Source: Bacillus sp. NTK074B (GTDB lineage Bacteria; Bacillota; Bacilli; Bacillales; Bacillaceae_B). Taken from it: 64,000 bases of DNA. Below are positions 55,667-63,996 of this stretch, piece after piece. The stretch lies in assembly GCF_017303375.1 (NCBI RefSeq), contig NZ_JAFKOH010000001.1:186001-250000 (forward strand). Direction: 5' to 3'. The translations under genes were made by a program, and so were the position numbers. Under the pieces are notes generated by a model, which ran no database searches, was not told the origin of the DNA, and saw only the letters and a program-made list of their open reading frames with translations. Every line of letters starts with the position of its first letter. Within the stretch, counting starts at the first letter, position 1.

Positions 55667-56434
55667 TCATTTATTATTTTTGATTATTAACAAGTGTGTT
55701 TCCGCCGGTGCACCCAAACGCAGGGGAATGGCGGTGGTCCCGTAACCGTTGCTCACTAATAAGGTGGTCTCCGGGAGATTATCAAGTCTCCCTTTTTTAT
55801 ACAATCCCCATCCGAACAGTCGAATCTGGCCTCCATGTGTATGACCGCTTATCATAAGATCGATTCCGTCTTCCTTACGTACCTGATTCAAAAGCCTTGG
55901 ATCATGACTGATTAATACATTGAATTCATCTGGGGATACCTGATCAAGGGCGAGTGGATAATTTGCCCGTTGAGTACTTGCATCATCTACCCCTATCAAG
56001 TTCATCACACCGTTATGCAGGGGAACCTTGACTGAAGTATTAACGATTTCAATGATTCCCTTTTCATTAAATATTTTCTTTAGCCTTGTGGAATTGACTT
56101 CATAATCATTATTTCCCCATACGAAGTATACCTTCCCTACTGACTGTAGCTTATCCAGATTCCCCTCTACCCTTGAAAAGGGGACTCCCTTTTCCAAAAG
56201 ATCCCCGCCGATGATGACAAAATCCGTTCTCCCCTTCACTTCTTCAATAATTTCATCCGAAATTTCACGGTTATGTATATCTGATATAAAAAAAATCGAG
56301 ACAGGCTGCATATCGTCCGGCAACCCCGGAAGCTTAACCTCTTCAATTTTTACCACGTTTCGACGGGCTTCATACAACATAATTAAGAGGAGAATGACTC
56401 CCCCTGCCATTAAAATGATACATAATTCAAGCAT
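55667..56434 (-). CDS. ypbG: YpbG, metallophosphoesterase
   Basis: A 255-aa calcineurin-like phosphoesterase with a single N-terminal membrane helix (residues 3-20). All five metal motifs are visible: ISDIHN near 51, GGDLLEKG near 75, GNNDYE near 107, SHDPRL near 175 and SGHTHGG near 196. The active site should face the side opposite the short N-terminus. Substrate unknown. It starts 8 bases inside the end of the membrane gene upstream. Confidence 0.9.
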   Translation of the reverse strand: MLELCIILMAGGVILLLIMLYEARRNVVKIEEVKLPGLPDDMQPVSIFFISDIHNREISDEIIEEVKGRTDFVIIGGDLLEKGVPFSRVEGNLDKLQSVGKVYFVWGNNDYEVNSTRLKKIFNEKGIIEIVNTSVKVPLHNGVMNLIGVDDASTQRANYPLALDQVSPDEFNVLISHDPRLLNQVRKEDGIDLMISGHTHGGQIRLFGWGLYKKGRLDNLPETTLLVSNGYGTTAIPLRLGAPAETHLLIIKNNK

Positions 56435-56810
56435 TGTGGCCTCCTTGACGGCGAAAATCTATTGAAATAATACCATAAAAAAGGGCTGAACAGGAAAAAA
56501 TCATCGTTTGCCAGCCCCCGTAAACGCTCAATGCGTAAATCAGTCCGATATGAAATGGGATAATCATCAATTCTCTATGTAGCCTTCCATTCCATAATTG
56601 TATGACGGAATGAATTTCAGCTTTCAAGACATTCCCCTGTACCAAAAGGCCGATCATCAGGGCGATGGAAGCAGCGAAAAACTGAATCGGGTTAAGCACC
56701 ATCTCAACGATGAACTCTGATTCAGTCAAGCGTTCTGTCACAGGAAACCATGTAATGAATAGATACCCGAATACAAACGAGATGATCAGTTTCACAAAAA
56801 GATTGATCAA
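56427..56810 (-). CDS. Small integral membrane protein, unrecognised
   Basis: About 127 aa with four membrane helices (residues 2-20, 40-60, 80-98, 105-120). The start is TTG at 56810, with GGGAGGG seven bases upstream; an in-frame ATG at 56825 would place that site inside the gene. The ribosome site and start lie in the 3' arm and T-run of a strong terminator hairpin (56813-56845). It overlaps ypbG by 8 bases. I do not recognise the family. Confidence 0.65.
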   Translation of the reverse strand: MINLFVKLIISFVFGYLFITWFPVTERLTESEFIVEMVLNPIQFFAASIALMIGLLVQGNVLKAEIHSVIQLWNGRLHRELMIIPFHIGLIYALSVYGGWQTMIFSCSALFYGIISIDFRRQGGHNA

Positions 56811-56845
56811 AAAAATCCCTCCCATAAATCTTATGAGAAGGATTT
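56803..56845 (-). terminator. Terminator after the CBS gene, burying the next ribosome site
   Basis: A 15-bp stem (three G-U or fewer; AAATCCTTCTCATAA with TTATGGGAGGGATTT) and a 3-base loop, followed by seven T. The GGGAGGG of the 3' arm is the ribosome site of the next gene and its TTG start follows the T-run. Confidence 0.75.
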
Positions 56846-56869
56846 TTTTTCATACAGGATTTTCTTCAC

Positions 56870-57505
56870 TTATTGGTCTTCGTGGATATCGAGGATGCGG
56901 AATCCTGATTTCTCGAGTTTATTAAGGAATTTCTCCATATTGTCCTTCTTTTCCACTTTAAGAACAATGCGTCGAAGTAATTTATCAGTTTCATCAAAGG
57001 TCACAAGGGAAATGACCGATTCAGAGTATTGCTGAATGATGTCGCCCAGGCGAGCGATCCGTCCTTCGGTTTCTACGGAAGAGAAGGCGATGCGCACTCC
57101 TTTTTGATCCATTCCGAATGCACTTCTAAATTGATCCAGAACATCGAATCGGGTAATGAGACCAAGGAATAAATGGTTGTCACCGACCACAGGGAGGATC
57201 GGTGAATCCTTTAATTCTATTAATGCATTTTCAAATACATCCTTGTCTGTAATGTATTTGTCCGAATTTGTGATAATATCCCGTGCTTTTTTCTCCTTGA
57301 GAAAGGCTTCCTTTTCCATACCTGATTGAAAGAAGGCCTGATAAATATTGTACCGGGTCGCCACACCTTTAAACTGATCATTTAAAAGGACCGGAACCCC
57401 GTCAATTTTATGATGCTCAAGAACCGTCAGCGTCTTTTCCAGGGAATCATTTTCGTCTACCACATAGCATTTGTGTTTTGGTATCATCGCATTTTTAACA
57501 AACAT
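56870..57505 (-). CDS. CBS-domain protein with C-terminal ACT-like domain
   Basis: Two CBS domains (about residues 1-60 and 72-135: VVDENDSLEKTLTVLEHHKI, then YITDKDVFENALIELKDS with PILPVVGDNHLFLGLITR) followed by an ACT-like region (about 138-211, IARLGDIIQQYSESVISLVTF). This arrangement resembles AcuB. Such modules sense adenine nucleotides or amino acids. I cannot name the partner. It is followed by a strong terminator. Confidence 0.8.
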   Translation of the reverse strand: MFVKNAMIPKHKCYVVDENDSLEKTLTVLEHHKIDGVPVLLNDQFKGVATRYNIYQAFFQSGMEKEAFLKEKKARDIITNSDKYITDKDVFENALIELKDSPILPVVGDNHLFLGLITRFDVLDQFRSAFGMDQKGVRIAFSSVETEGRIARLGDIIQQYSESVISLVTFDETDKLLRRIVLKVEKKDNMEKFLNKLEKSGFRILDIHEDQ

Positions 57506-57593
57506 TTGACCACCTCATCATTTATATCCTACCCCTTATGTATTCAACATTTCCAGCGTATTATCCTGCATCATTATGAATTAAAATAAATTA

Positions 57594-57622
57594 ACATGTT
57601 CCCCAACCCCCGTTCATATGTT
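57594..57622 (+). promoter_or_regulatory. Candidate sigma-E promoter of cotJABC
   Basis: ACATGTT, a 14-base spacer and CATATGTT on the plus strand, 35 bases before cotJA. It is a loose fit to the sigma-E pattern; cotJ is sigma-E controlled in B. subtilis. Confidence 0.35.
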
Positions 57623-57656
57623 GTTACGAAGGATTTTGTTTAAAGGAGGCATGATC

Positions 57657-57878
57657 ATGCAGGAATATTATAAAGCATATTATCCGTATGTAAGTCCATT
57701 CGATCCGTGTAAACCGATTACACGAAAGGTATATTCGACTCCACCTAACCTTTACCTCGGGTTCCAGCCACCGAACTTAGAACAATATTCCCCGAAGGAA
57801 GCCCTGCAAAAAGGGACCCTTTGGAAAGTGTTTTATGACCCTTACTACAGTCCCTATGAAAAAACGAAGGGAGAGTAA
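57657..57878 (+). CDS. cotJA: Spore coat associated protein CotJA
   Basis: A 73-aa protein starting MQEYYKAYYPYVSPFDPC, rich in Tyr and Pro, with the CotJA pattern PPNLYLGFQPPNLEQYSP. AAAGGAGG lies eight bases upstream of this ATG; an ATG two codons earlier is too close. First gene of cotJA-cotJB-cotJC. Confidence 0.9.
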   Translation: MQEYYKAYYPYVSPFDPCKPITRKVYSTPPNLYLGFQPPNLEQYSPKEALQKGTLWKVFYDPYYSPYEKTKGE

Positions 57879-57884
57879 CCCAAT

Positions 57885-58145
57885 ATGAAACAGCTTCCTC
57901 CCCATTACTACGAGGTGCTAGAAGAATTGCAGGCCGTCGACTTTGTCATCGTGGACCTCACACTTTATCTGGATACACATCCGGAAGATTACGAAGCGAT
58001 TTCCCAATACAATATGTATATAAAGACGAGAAAACAGATAAAAAAGAAATTCGAAAAAGAATTTGGCCCCCTGACCCATTATGGGTACAGCTACTCCAAT
58101 TATCCTTGGGATTGGAAGGATGCGCCTTGGCCATGGCAGGTTTAA
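57885..58145 (+). CDS. cotJB: Spore coat protein CotJB
   Basis: An 86-aa protein with the family's helical start (HYYEVLEELQAVDFVIVDL) and the Trp/Pro-rich end YPWDWKDAPWPWQV, strongly typical of CotJB. It lies six bases after cotJA and 23 bases before cotJC. It is needed with CotJC in the coat; its own activity is unknown. Confidence 0.93.
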   Translation: MKQLPPHYYEVLEELQAVDFVIVDLTLYLDTHPEDYEAISQYNMYIKTRKQIKKKFEKEFGPLTHYGYSYSNYPWDWKDAPWPWQV

Positions 58146-58168
58146 TGAACTAGAGGAGGTTCGGGACT

Positions 58169-58738
58169 ATGTGGGTTTATGAAAAGAAGCTTCAATACCC
58201 TGTCAGGGTAAGTACTTGCAATCCTAAATTGGCAAAATTTCTAATCGAACAGTATGGAGGGGCAGATGGAGAGCTTGCCGCTGCTCTCAGGTATCTCAAC
58301 CAACGCTATTCAATCCCTGATAAGGTGATTGGATTATTAACAGATATCGGAACAGAAGAATTTGCTCATCTGGAAATGATTGCAACGATGGTTTATAAAT
58401 TAATCAAAGATGCCACACCTGAGCAGATGAAAGAAGCGGGACTTGATCCCCATTATGTTAATCATGATGGAGCCATTTTTTATCAGAATGCGGCAGGCGT
58501 TCCGTTTACCACCGCTTATATTGCGGCTAAAGGCGATCCCATCGCAGATTTATATGAAGACATCGCCGCAGAGGAGAAAGCAAGGGCTACGTATCAGTGG
58601 ATCATCAATATGAGTGATGATCCGGATCTGAATGACGGACTGCGCTTTTTAAGGGAGAGGGAGATCATCCATTCCCAGCGTTTCAGGGAAGCTGTTGAAA
58701 TACTTAAGGAAGAAAGAGATAAAAAGATTTTCTTTTGA
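58169..58738 (+). CDS. cotJC: Spore coat protein CotJC, manganese-catalase family
   Basis: A 189-aa ferritin-like protein with the Mn-catalase ligands visible: EEFAHLEMIATMV near residue 71 and REREIIHSQRFREAVE near 166, with ARATYQWI near 138. AGAGGAGG lies eight bases before the ATG. It ends cotJABC. The protein could remove peroxide in the spore coat; this is known for the family, not shown here. Confidence 0.94.
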   Translation: MWVYEKKLQYPVRVSTCNPKLAKFLIEQYGGADGELAAALRYLNQRYSIPDKVIGLLTDIGTEEFAHLEMIATMVYKLIKDATPEQMKEAGLDPHYVNHDGAIFYQNAAGVPFTTAYIAAKGDPIADLYEDIAAEEKARATYQWIINMSDDPDLNDGLRFLREREIIHSQRFREAVEILKEERDKKIFF

Positions 58739-58816
58739 TTCATCGATTTTTTTGGCTCATGACAAATGTGATGGGCCAGACCCTTTACACTTCCTCCCCC
58801 TGTATTCAAGGTCCGC

Positions 58817-59272
58817 TTACTTGCTCCCATGAAACAGATTAATGTCCCATTCTTTTTTCAATTTATCATATACATGATGCCTTTTTTTCCATGCTTCCTC
58901 CTTCCATAAATCTTTACTGCGATCGATGACTTCACATCTTAAATCATGAAATTCTTTTTCCTTTTTTTCCTTTTTTTCAAATAATATTTTGGTTGCACCA
59001 AATAGGACAACCAGTATAAGTGTCATGATCAGGTGCAACGAATTCGAGACAAAGACGGAAAACATTGCGGCAAACGAATTAGAGTAGGGACTCAGTACAA
59101 ATTTCGTCATATAATACAGAAAAAAGAATGATGCAAATAATGTTCCCCACAAAGTGTAGAGATGCTCCTTCTTCGCTTTATCGAATTTTCGTTTTTTATC
59201 AATCAGGTTATGTAACATCTGTTCCGTCGCTTGATCCGTCCACTCACCAAACTCCTTGTCTGAACGCTCCAT
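58817..59272 (-). CDS. ypbF: YpbF, DUF2663 membrane protein
   Basis: A 151-aa protein with charged ends and two membrane helices (about residues 43-63 and 83-100). Coiled-coil-like charged runs (KKEKKEKEF) follow. It matches YpbF by size and order of parts. Convergent with cotJC. Function unknown. Confidence 0.8.
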   Translation of the reverse strand: MERSDKEFGEWTDQATEQMLHNLIDKKRKFDKAKKEHLYTLWGTLFASFFFLYYMTKFVLSPYSNSFAAMFSVFVSNSLHLIMTLILVVLFGATKILFEKKEKKEKEFHDLRCEVIDRSKDLWKEEAWKKRHHVYDKLKKEWDINLFHGSK

Positions 59273-59335
59273 CCCTATCCTCCCCTTTCCTCCCTATAGT
59301 GTATGAGCTTGTCCGTAAAGATAGAATCAGCTCAT

Positions 59336-59362
59336 AAAAAAAGGCCCTCTTAAAGAGGATCC
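59336..59362 (-). terminator. Terminator after the glycosyltransferase gene
   Basis: A stem GGATCCTCT/AGAGGGCC with one bulge and one G-U, followed by seven T on the minus strand, 16 bases after the gene's stop. Confidence 0.75.
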
Positions 59363-59377
59363 TCCATTCACCTGCTA

Positions 59378-60523
59378 TCACCCAAATAGCTGATTCTCAC
59401 TGCGGGAGTCGCACACTTCCCTGAATTCTTTAAGAAGTCCATCAAATATAACATCCCAGGATTGCTTTTCTGCCATTTGTAATGCTTTTCGTTTCATGTA
59501 CGTAAAACGGTCTTCATTCAACATTTCGATAATATGATGGATGAACGACTGATACCGGTGAGCTTCTGCTATTCTACCAGTCTGGTTGTGCTCCACGATG
59601 TTCGTCACCCCCCCCTTATCGGCCACTATCGCCGGCAAGCCAGATGCAAAGGCTTCCAATATGACATTACCGAAAGTCTCTGAAGCAGAAGGGAAGACAA
59701 ATAAATCGGATGAAGCATACATTTCCGCTAATTCATCCCCTGTGGCATAGCCTGTGAAGATGACATCTTCCTCTCTTGTCTTTTCCATCAGTTCTTTCTT
59801 CATGGGCCCATCTCCTACGATAAGCCATTGAACCTGATCCTTCACTTCCTGGGGAAGGTATTTTATCGTTTTCTCCAAAGTGTCTAAATCTTTCTCAGGA
59901 GCCAATCTCCCTACATATAACAGGATATATTTCTTTTCAATCTTATATTTTTTCCTTAAAGAATCATTTCGCTTCTCCGGTGTATAGGCAGAACAATCGA
60001 CCCCCCTGCCCCATATTGACAAATCAGTAAAGCCTTGATCTGCAAGATGCTGCTTCGTTTCTTGTGAAGGCACAAAAATTCGATCAGCTTGTGAATAGAA
60101 CCACTTCATATATTTCCAAAGCAACGGTGAAGCCCACATCATCCTGTAATAATTCAAGTACATGTCAAAATGGGTGTGATAGGAGGCGACCAAGGGGATC
60201 TCCATTTTCTTTGCTCCGCGTATCCCGTAAAGCCCCATTGTAAGAGGGGTTGTGACATGAATCAGAGATGGGGAAAAATCTTTCAGCTGTTTTACGATGG
60301 TCTTTGGATTTGCAATGGCGGTCCTGCATTCAGGATAGAGAAAAAAGGGAAAGCTCGTGAATGAGTGTACATTGGGATACGATGGTTTATGATCCTGAAG
60401 ATCCGGAACAAATACTTTGTATTCAATCCTTCTTTTCTCATAATGATCCGTCAATCTTTTTAATGTCCTTGCCACTCCGTTTACTTGAGGATGATACGTA
60501 TCAGAAAAAAGGGCCACTCTCAT
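59378..60523 (-). CDS. GT4-family glycosyltransferase
   Basis: A 381-aa retaining glycosyltransferase of the GT-B type. It starts MRVALFSDTYHPQVNGVARTL, with SYHTHFDMY near residue 116, a nucleotide-sugar-binding VGRLAPEKDLDTL near 205 and the catalytic SETFGNVILEAFASG near 281. The pattern resembles membrane-lipid glycosyltransferases (MgtA-type), which use diacylglycerol or phosphatidylinositol acceptors, but the acceptor cannot be told from sequence. The ATG at 60523 has GGGGGAG six bases upstream. A PAP2 phosphatase lies 51 bases upstream in the same direction. Confidence 0.85.
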   Translation of the reverse strand: MRVALFSDTYHPQVNGVARTLKRLTDHYEKRRIEYKVFVPDLQDHKPSYPNVHSFTSFPFFLYPECRTAIANPKTIVKQLKDFSPSLIHVTTPLTMGLYGIRGAKKMEIPLVASYHTHFDMYLNYYRMMWASPLLWKYMKWFYSQADRIFVPSQETKQHLADQGFTDLSIWGRGVDCSAYTPEKRNDSLRKKYKIEKKYILLYVGRLAPEKDLDTLEKTIKYLPQEVKDQVQWLIVGDGPMKKELMEKTREEDVIFTGYATGDELAEMYASSDLFVFPSASETFGNVILEAFASGLPAIVADKGGVTNIVEHNQTGRIAEAHRYQSFIHHIIEMLNEDRFTYMKRKALQMAEKQSWDVIFDGLLKEFREVCDSRSENQLFG

Positions 60524-60574
60524 GTACAACTCCCCCTTTATATGGCGTTGAATTTAGCACATTCATATCGTCAT

Positions 60575-61102
60575 CTAATAAAACAGCATCACAAACATAG
60601 TCGTTGCGCATGCAAGGAATGCCCCTGCTAATACATCTGAGGGGTAGTGCACCCCAAGGACGACTCGTGAATACCCTACAAGCCAGCTTAAAGGAAATAG
60701 AACAAGCATGGTAATCGGATAATGGATCATAAACGGGATCGTGAGTGAAAAAATGGCCGTGGAATGACCAGACGGAAAAGAGTGATCTTTGAATTCATAT
60801 CCGTGAATGACTGCATCTGGTAAGGTCATATATGGACGAATTCGTTTAACTCCTTTTTTCACAAAGGTCATCAGGATATGACTTACGACAAGGGAGGTCA
60901 TCGCAATGAAGACCGTATGCTTGATCCCTGTATAATACTGACAAAGGATAAACAGGATGAGGATGGTACTTATTGTGAGCCTGGCTCCCCCCAGATGTGT
61001 CACATACCCAAATAATGATCGATACAGTTCTTTACTAGCATTGATTCTGTAAAATAACTTATCATCGGCCTGCCGAAAGCGCGTCAACATTCTGTCCACC
61101 AT
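60575..61102 (-). CDS. PAP2-family membrane phosphatase
   Basis: A 175-aa protein with five membrane helices and the three phosphatase motifs: KKGVKRIRPY near residue 72 (Kx6RP), PSGHST near 103 and SRVVLGVHYPSDVLAG near 144. Likely undecaprenyl-diphosphate or lipid phosphate phosphatase. The start at 61102 has GAGGAG seven bases upstream; the longer frame has no site. Possible cotranscription with the glycosyltransferase suggests a lipid-glycosylation task, which is an inference. Confidence 0.87.
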   Translation of the reverse strand: MVDRMLTRFRQADDKLFYRINASKELYRSLFGYVTHLGGARLTISTILILFILCQYYTGIKHTVFIAMTSLVVSHILMTFVKKGVKRIRPYMTLPDAVIHGYEFKDHSFPSGHSTAIFSLTIPFMIHYPITMLVLFPLSWLVGYSRVVLGVHYPSDVLAGAFLACATTMFVMLFY

Positions 61103-61214
61103 ATCAACTCCTCTTTCCTGTACTAATACTGTCATCTTTAGTATATTTTCAATTTGTATTCCCTCTCTTAATGGAATGTAAATTTTATAGAAAGATGTTG
61201 CAAAGAAATGTAAA

Positions 61215-61250
61215 TAAAAAACCCCCACCCCAAATACAAGGGGATGGAGG
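61215..61250 (-). terminator. Terminator after ypbE
   Basis: A roughly 10-bp stem of C- and G-runs (CCTCCATCCCC with GGGGTGGGGG, one bulge) followed by six T, three bases after the ypbE stop. Confidence 0.75.
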
Positions 61251-61253
61251 CTA

Positions 61254-61922
61254 TTAGTGATCTAACGGAATTTCCAACACTTGTCCTGTCTGAATTTCAT
61301 TGTCCTGAATCTTATTCCATTCTTTGATGCGGTCGACGCCTGATGGTGAATTGTAGTAATTCATTGCAATTCGAAAGAGTGTTTCCTGAGGTTTAACCGT
61401 GTGGTATACAATCTTGACCTCTGGTTGTTCTTTTATCTCTTCTTTTGGTTCTTCTTTTGGCTCTTTTTTAACATTTTCTTTAGCTTTTGGAGGTGAAGCC
61501 GGTTGATTTGTGCCGTTAGCAGTATCGGATTTTTCTGTTGATTCTTTCAGGTCCGTTTTATCAGACGTCCCCTCTTCTTTAGTATTCACAACTTCTTCAC
61601 TCTCTTCTTGATTGCTATCAGATTGATCATATCTGACTTCAACCACATCATCTGCATCTTCTGACAAGACGACTAGTGGACCATTTCTGTTATCAAAAAA
61701 AGAGTATATGCTAAATACAGTCAGTGGCATAAAAATAAAAAACAAGAGCAGCATGCTGATCAATGGATGTTTCATTTTCCAAGTTTTCTTTATTTGTTTC
61801 TCTCTATGGAGCTCACTTCTCGGGGGAAGGGGCTCCCTTTTTTTGACTGGTCGTTCTTCAGGGACTTTTTCAATTCTTTTTTTCAGTTTCGCTGCCTGAT
61901 CTCTATATGGGTCTTTACTCAT
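61254..61922 (-). CDS. ypbE: YpbE, LysM-domain membrane protein
   Basis: A 222-aa protein: a basic cytoplasmic segment (residues 1-45), one membrane helix (near 49-70), a long Lys/Glu/Pro-rich linker, and a single C-terminal LysM domain (about 175-222, VYHTVKPQETLFRIAMNYY) that should bind cell-wall glycan. The ATG at 61922 has AAGGGATG close upstream; the longer frame runs into ypbD. It overlaps the end of ypbD by eight bases. Confidence 0.88.
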   Translation of the reverse strand: MSKDPYRDQAAKLKKRIEKVPEERPVKKREPLPPRSELHREKQIKKTWKMKHPLISMLLLFFIFMPLTVFSIYSFFDNRNGPLVVLSEDADDVVEVRYDQSDSNQEESEEVVNTKEEGTSDKTDLKESTEKSDTANGTNQPASPPKAKENVKKEPKEEPKEEIKEQPEVKIVYHTVKPQETLFRIAMNYYNSPSGVDRIKEWNKIQDNEIQTGQVLEIPLDH

Positions 61923-62523
61923 GAGACATCCCTTCTTTACTTCTTTGTCTTCCATTCTTACGCATATGCAATCCCAGTAAAAAATCAATGACAAAGTGCA
62001 TGATGATTGTAACCAATACATTCTCTGTGATTTCGTAAATGAAACCGATCCAAAAGCTTAGGAGTACAATATTGATGATAAGAAACCAGTGAGCCCAATA
62101 CCTGAAATGTATAAGAGCGAAAATGATGCTTGAAATGATCAGACCAAAATGATATTGGAGCACACCCCTGAATAATATCTCTTCACTCACACTAATGAAA
62201 AAAGCTAAAAGGGCAATCTCTCCCATACTTCTATTCGTGAAGATTTGGGCGTTCACCCCACCATCATCATAATATTTCGCAGGTAACACCTTCATTAGAA
62301 AGATATCAATCAAGACAATCAGTAAGCCACTTGACATCCCCACCGTTAAGATGTTCCAGGAAATGTGGAATTGCCCCCAGAAACCCGACTCTGAGTCAAA
62401 TAAAAATATACCTAAAACGCATGCAATCGTTAATAGTAAAAATTGAGTAAAATACAAATGGAAGGTTAATTGCTTCTTTGTAAGTTGTTGAATGATTTCC
62501 CCTTGTTTCTGCATCGGTACCAC
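61915..62523 (-). CDS. ypbD: YpbD, CPBP intramembrane metalloprotease
   Basis: A 202-aa protein with about six membrane helices and the CPBP (Abi) motif SEEILFRGVLQYHFG near residue 125 (EExxxR), a later FALIHFRYW and HFVIDFLLG supplying the histidines. Two starts are possible: GTG at 62523, one base before the end of recS, or ATG three codons later. Protease substrates are unknown. Cotranscribed with recS and ypbE. Confidence 0.86.
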   Translation of the reverse strand: MVPMQKQGEIIQQLTKKQLTFHLYFTQFLLLTIACVLGIFLFDSESGFWGQFHISWNILTVGMSSGLLIVLIDIFLMKVLPAKYYDDGGVNAQIFTNRSMGEIALLAFFISVSEEILFRGVLQYHFGLIISSIIFALIHFRYWAHWFLIINIVLLSFWIGFIYEITENVLVTIIMHFVIDFLLGLHMRKNGRQRSKEGMSHE

Positions 62524-63996
62524 TTATCCTAATAGTAATTTTTCTAACCTTTTTTTCCAATTGGCAGGTTCCTGATCTGGTGAATCCCCCGTGAAATATT
62601 CAACCTTAAACTCATTGGGTGAATATCCGCATACATCACAGCAGAATGGATTCTCCTCCACATGTCTTTCATTGAAATAATGGAGGAGCTTCTGTCTTCT
62701 GCATGTCCCACCCTTCAGCCAGTGGACCATGGTGTTAAGTTTCTCCTTTTTGTATTGTAAACGATTGTTCCGTATTTGTTTCACTTTATCTAGTAATCTA
62801 TCTTGGTTAAGACTTCGGCCCCCGGTCAGCTCTTCTGTATAATAAGTTAGAAACCGGTACTGCACATCGGTCAATTGCAGCTGATCGATTAAGTCTTTTG
62901 TACGTCCCTTGGTCCATCCTTCAATGAAACCATGAATTTGATCATTCTCAGGTAACTCGCTTTGAATGAGCTGCAATGGCAGAGAGAAATCCTGTTCAGA
63001 GTAAAGAACGACAGACACACTATTCTTGCCATCACGGCCTGCCCTCCCAATTTCCTGTAGAAATGCTTCTATGCTTGATGGGAAATGAAAGTGAATCACA
63101 AACCGGATATCTTCTTTATTTACCCCCATCCCAAAAGCAGAGGTAGCACATATCATTCTCAGCTTCCCCGAAAGGAATTGTTGCTGAATAAGGATCCGTT
63201 CCTCTTGTTCCATGCCCCCATGATAGTGGGCAACACCTGACACTCCGTTCTCGGACAGCCAGAGTGCAACATCTTCAGCCATTCGTTTACTCGAGAAGTA
63301 GACAATCCCCGGACCACCCCAGGCTAACACATATTCCAACAGGCTATTCAATTTGTCGCTTTGACCGGATACCTTCTGGACAAATAATCCAATGTTTTCA
63401 CGATCGACTGAATAGACCATTTCAACTGCATGCACCATTTGAAGGACTTCTTGAATATCTTCCCTGACTTCCTCCGTAGCCGTCGCCGTCAATGCCAGGG
63501 TGGTAGGATTCCCGATCTTTTCTTTCAGCTCACCAAGTTTAAGATAATCGGGCCTGAAATCAGGTCCCCATTGGGATATGCAATGAGCTTCATCAATTAC
63601 GTATAGTTCAATGTTTAATGTCATGAGGGAAGGTATCACACTCGTGTTCATCAACATCTCAGGAGAAATGAAAATGAACTTATATCTGTGCAACTGTTCC
63701 AATGCTGCTTTTCTTTCAGCAAATGGCAGGAACGAGTTCAGTGCGATGACCCGCTTCTCCCCCCTCACTTTCATCTGTTCCACTTGATCCTGCATCAAGG
63801 AGAGTAATGGAGAGATAATTAATACATGCCCCTCCATCAGGTAGCCTGGCAATTGATAACACAAAGACTTTCCTGTGCCCGTTGGAAGCATAGCTACCGT
63901 ATCGCGTTGATTTAATACGGAACGGATGATATCTTCCTGCCCTTCTCTAAAAGAAGAATAACCAAATCTTTTTTTAAGTTCTAGTTGTAGATTCAC
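62524..63996 (-). CDS. recS: RecQ-family ATP-dependent DNA helicase (RecS)
   Basis: A 490-aa RecQ-type helicase. Walker A LPTGTGKSLCYQLPG is near residue 37, DEAH in VIDEAHCISQWGPDFRP near 135, and helicase motif VI QEIGRAGRDG near 320. A zinc-binding RQ-Ct region holds CRRQKL and ENPFCCDVCGY near 430-450. There is no HRDC domain, and the length is that of B. subtilis YpbC (RecS) rather than the longer RecQ. The GTG start lies four bases from the window end, so its ribosome site is not visible. Confidence 0.93.
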   Translation of the reverse strand: MNLQLELKKRFGYSSFREGQEDIIRSVLNQRDTVAMLPTGTGKSLCYQLPGYLMEGHVLIISPLLSLMQDQVEQMKVRGEKRVIALNSFLPFAERKAALEQLHRYKFIFISPEMLMNTSVIPSLMTLNIELYVIDEAHCISQWGPDFRPDYLKLGELKEKIGNPTTLALTATATEEVREDIQEVLQMVHAVEMVYSVDRENIGLFVQKVSGQSDKLNSLLEYVLAWGGPGIVYFSSKRMAEDVALWLSENGVSGVAHYHGGMEQEERILIQQQFLSGKLRMICATSAFGMGVNKEDIRFVIHFHFPSSIEAFLQEIGRAGRDGKNSVSVVLYSEQDFSLPLQLIQSELPENDQIHGFIEGWTKGRTKDLIDQLQLTDVQYRFLTYYTEELTGGRSLNQDRLLDKVKQIRNNRLQYKKEKLNTMVHWLKGGTCRRQKLLHYFNERHVEENPFCCDVCGYSPNEFKVEYFTGDSPDQEPANWKKRLEKLLLG

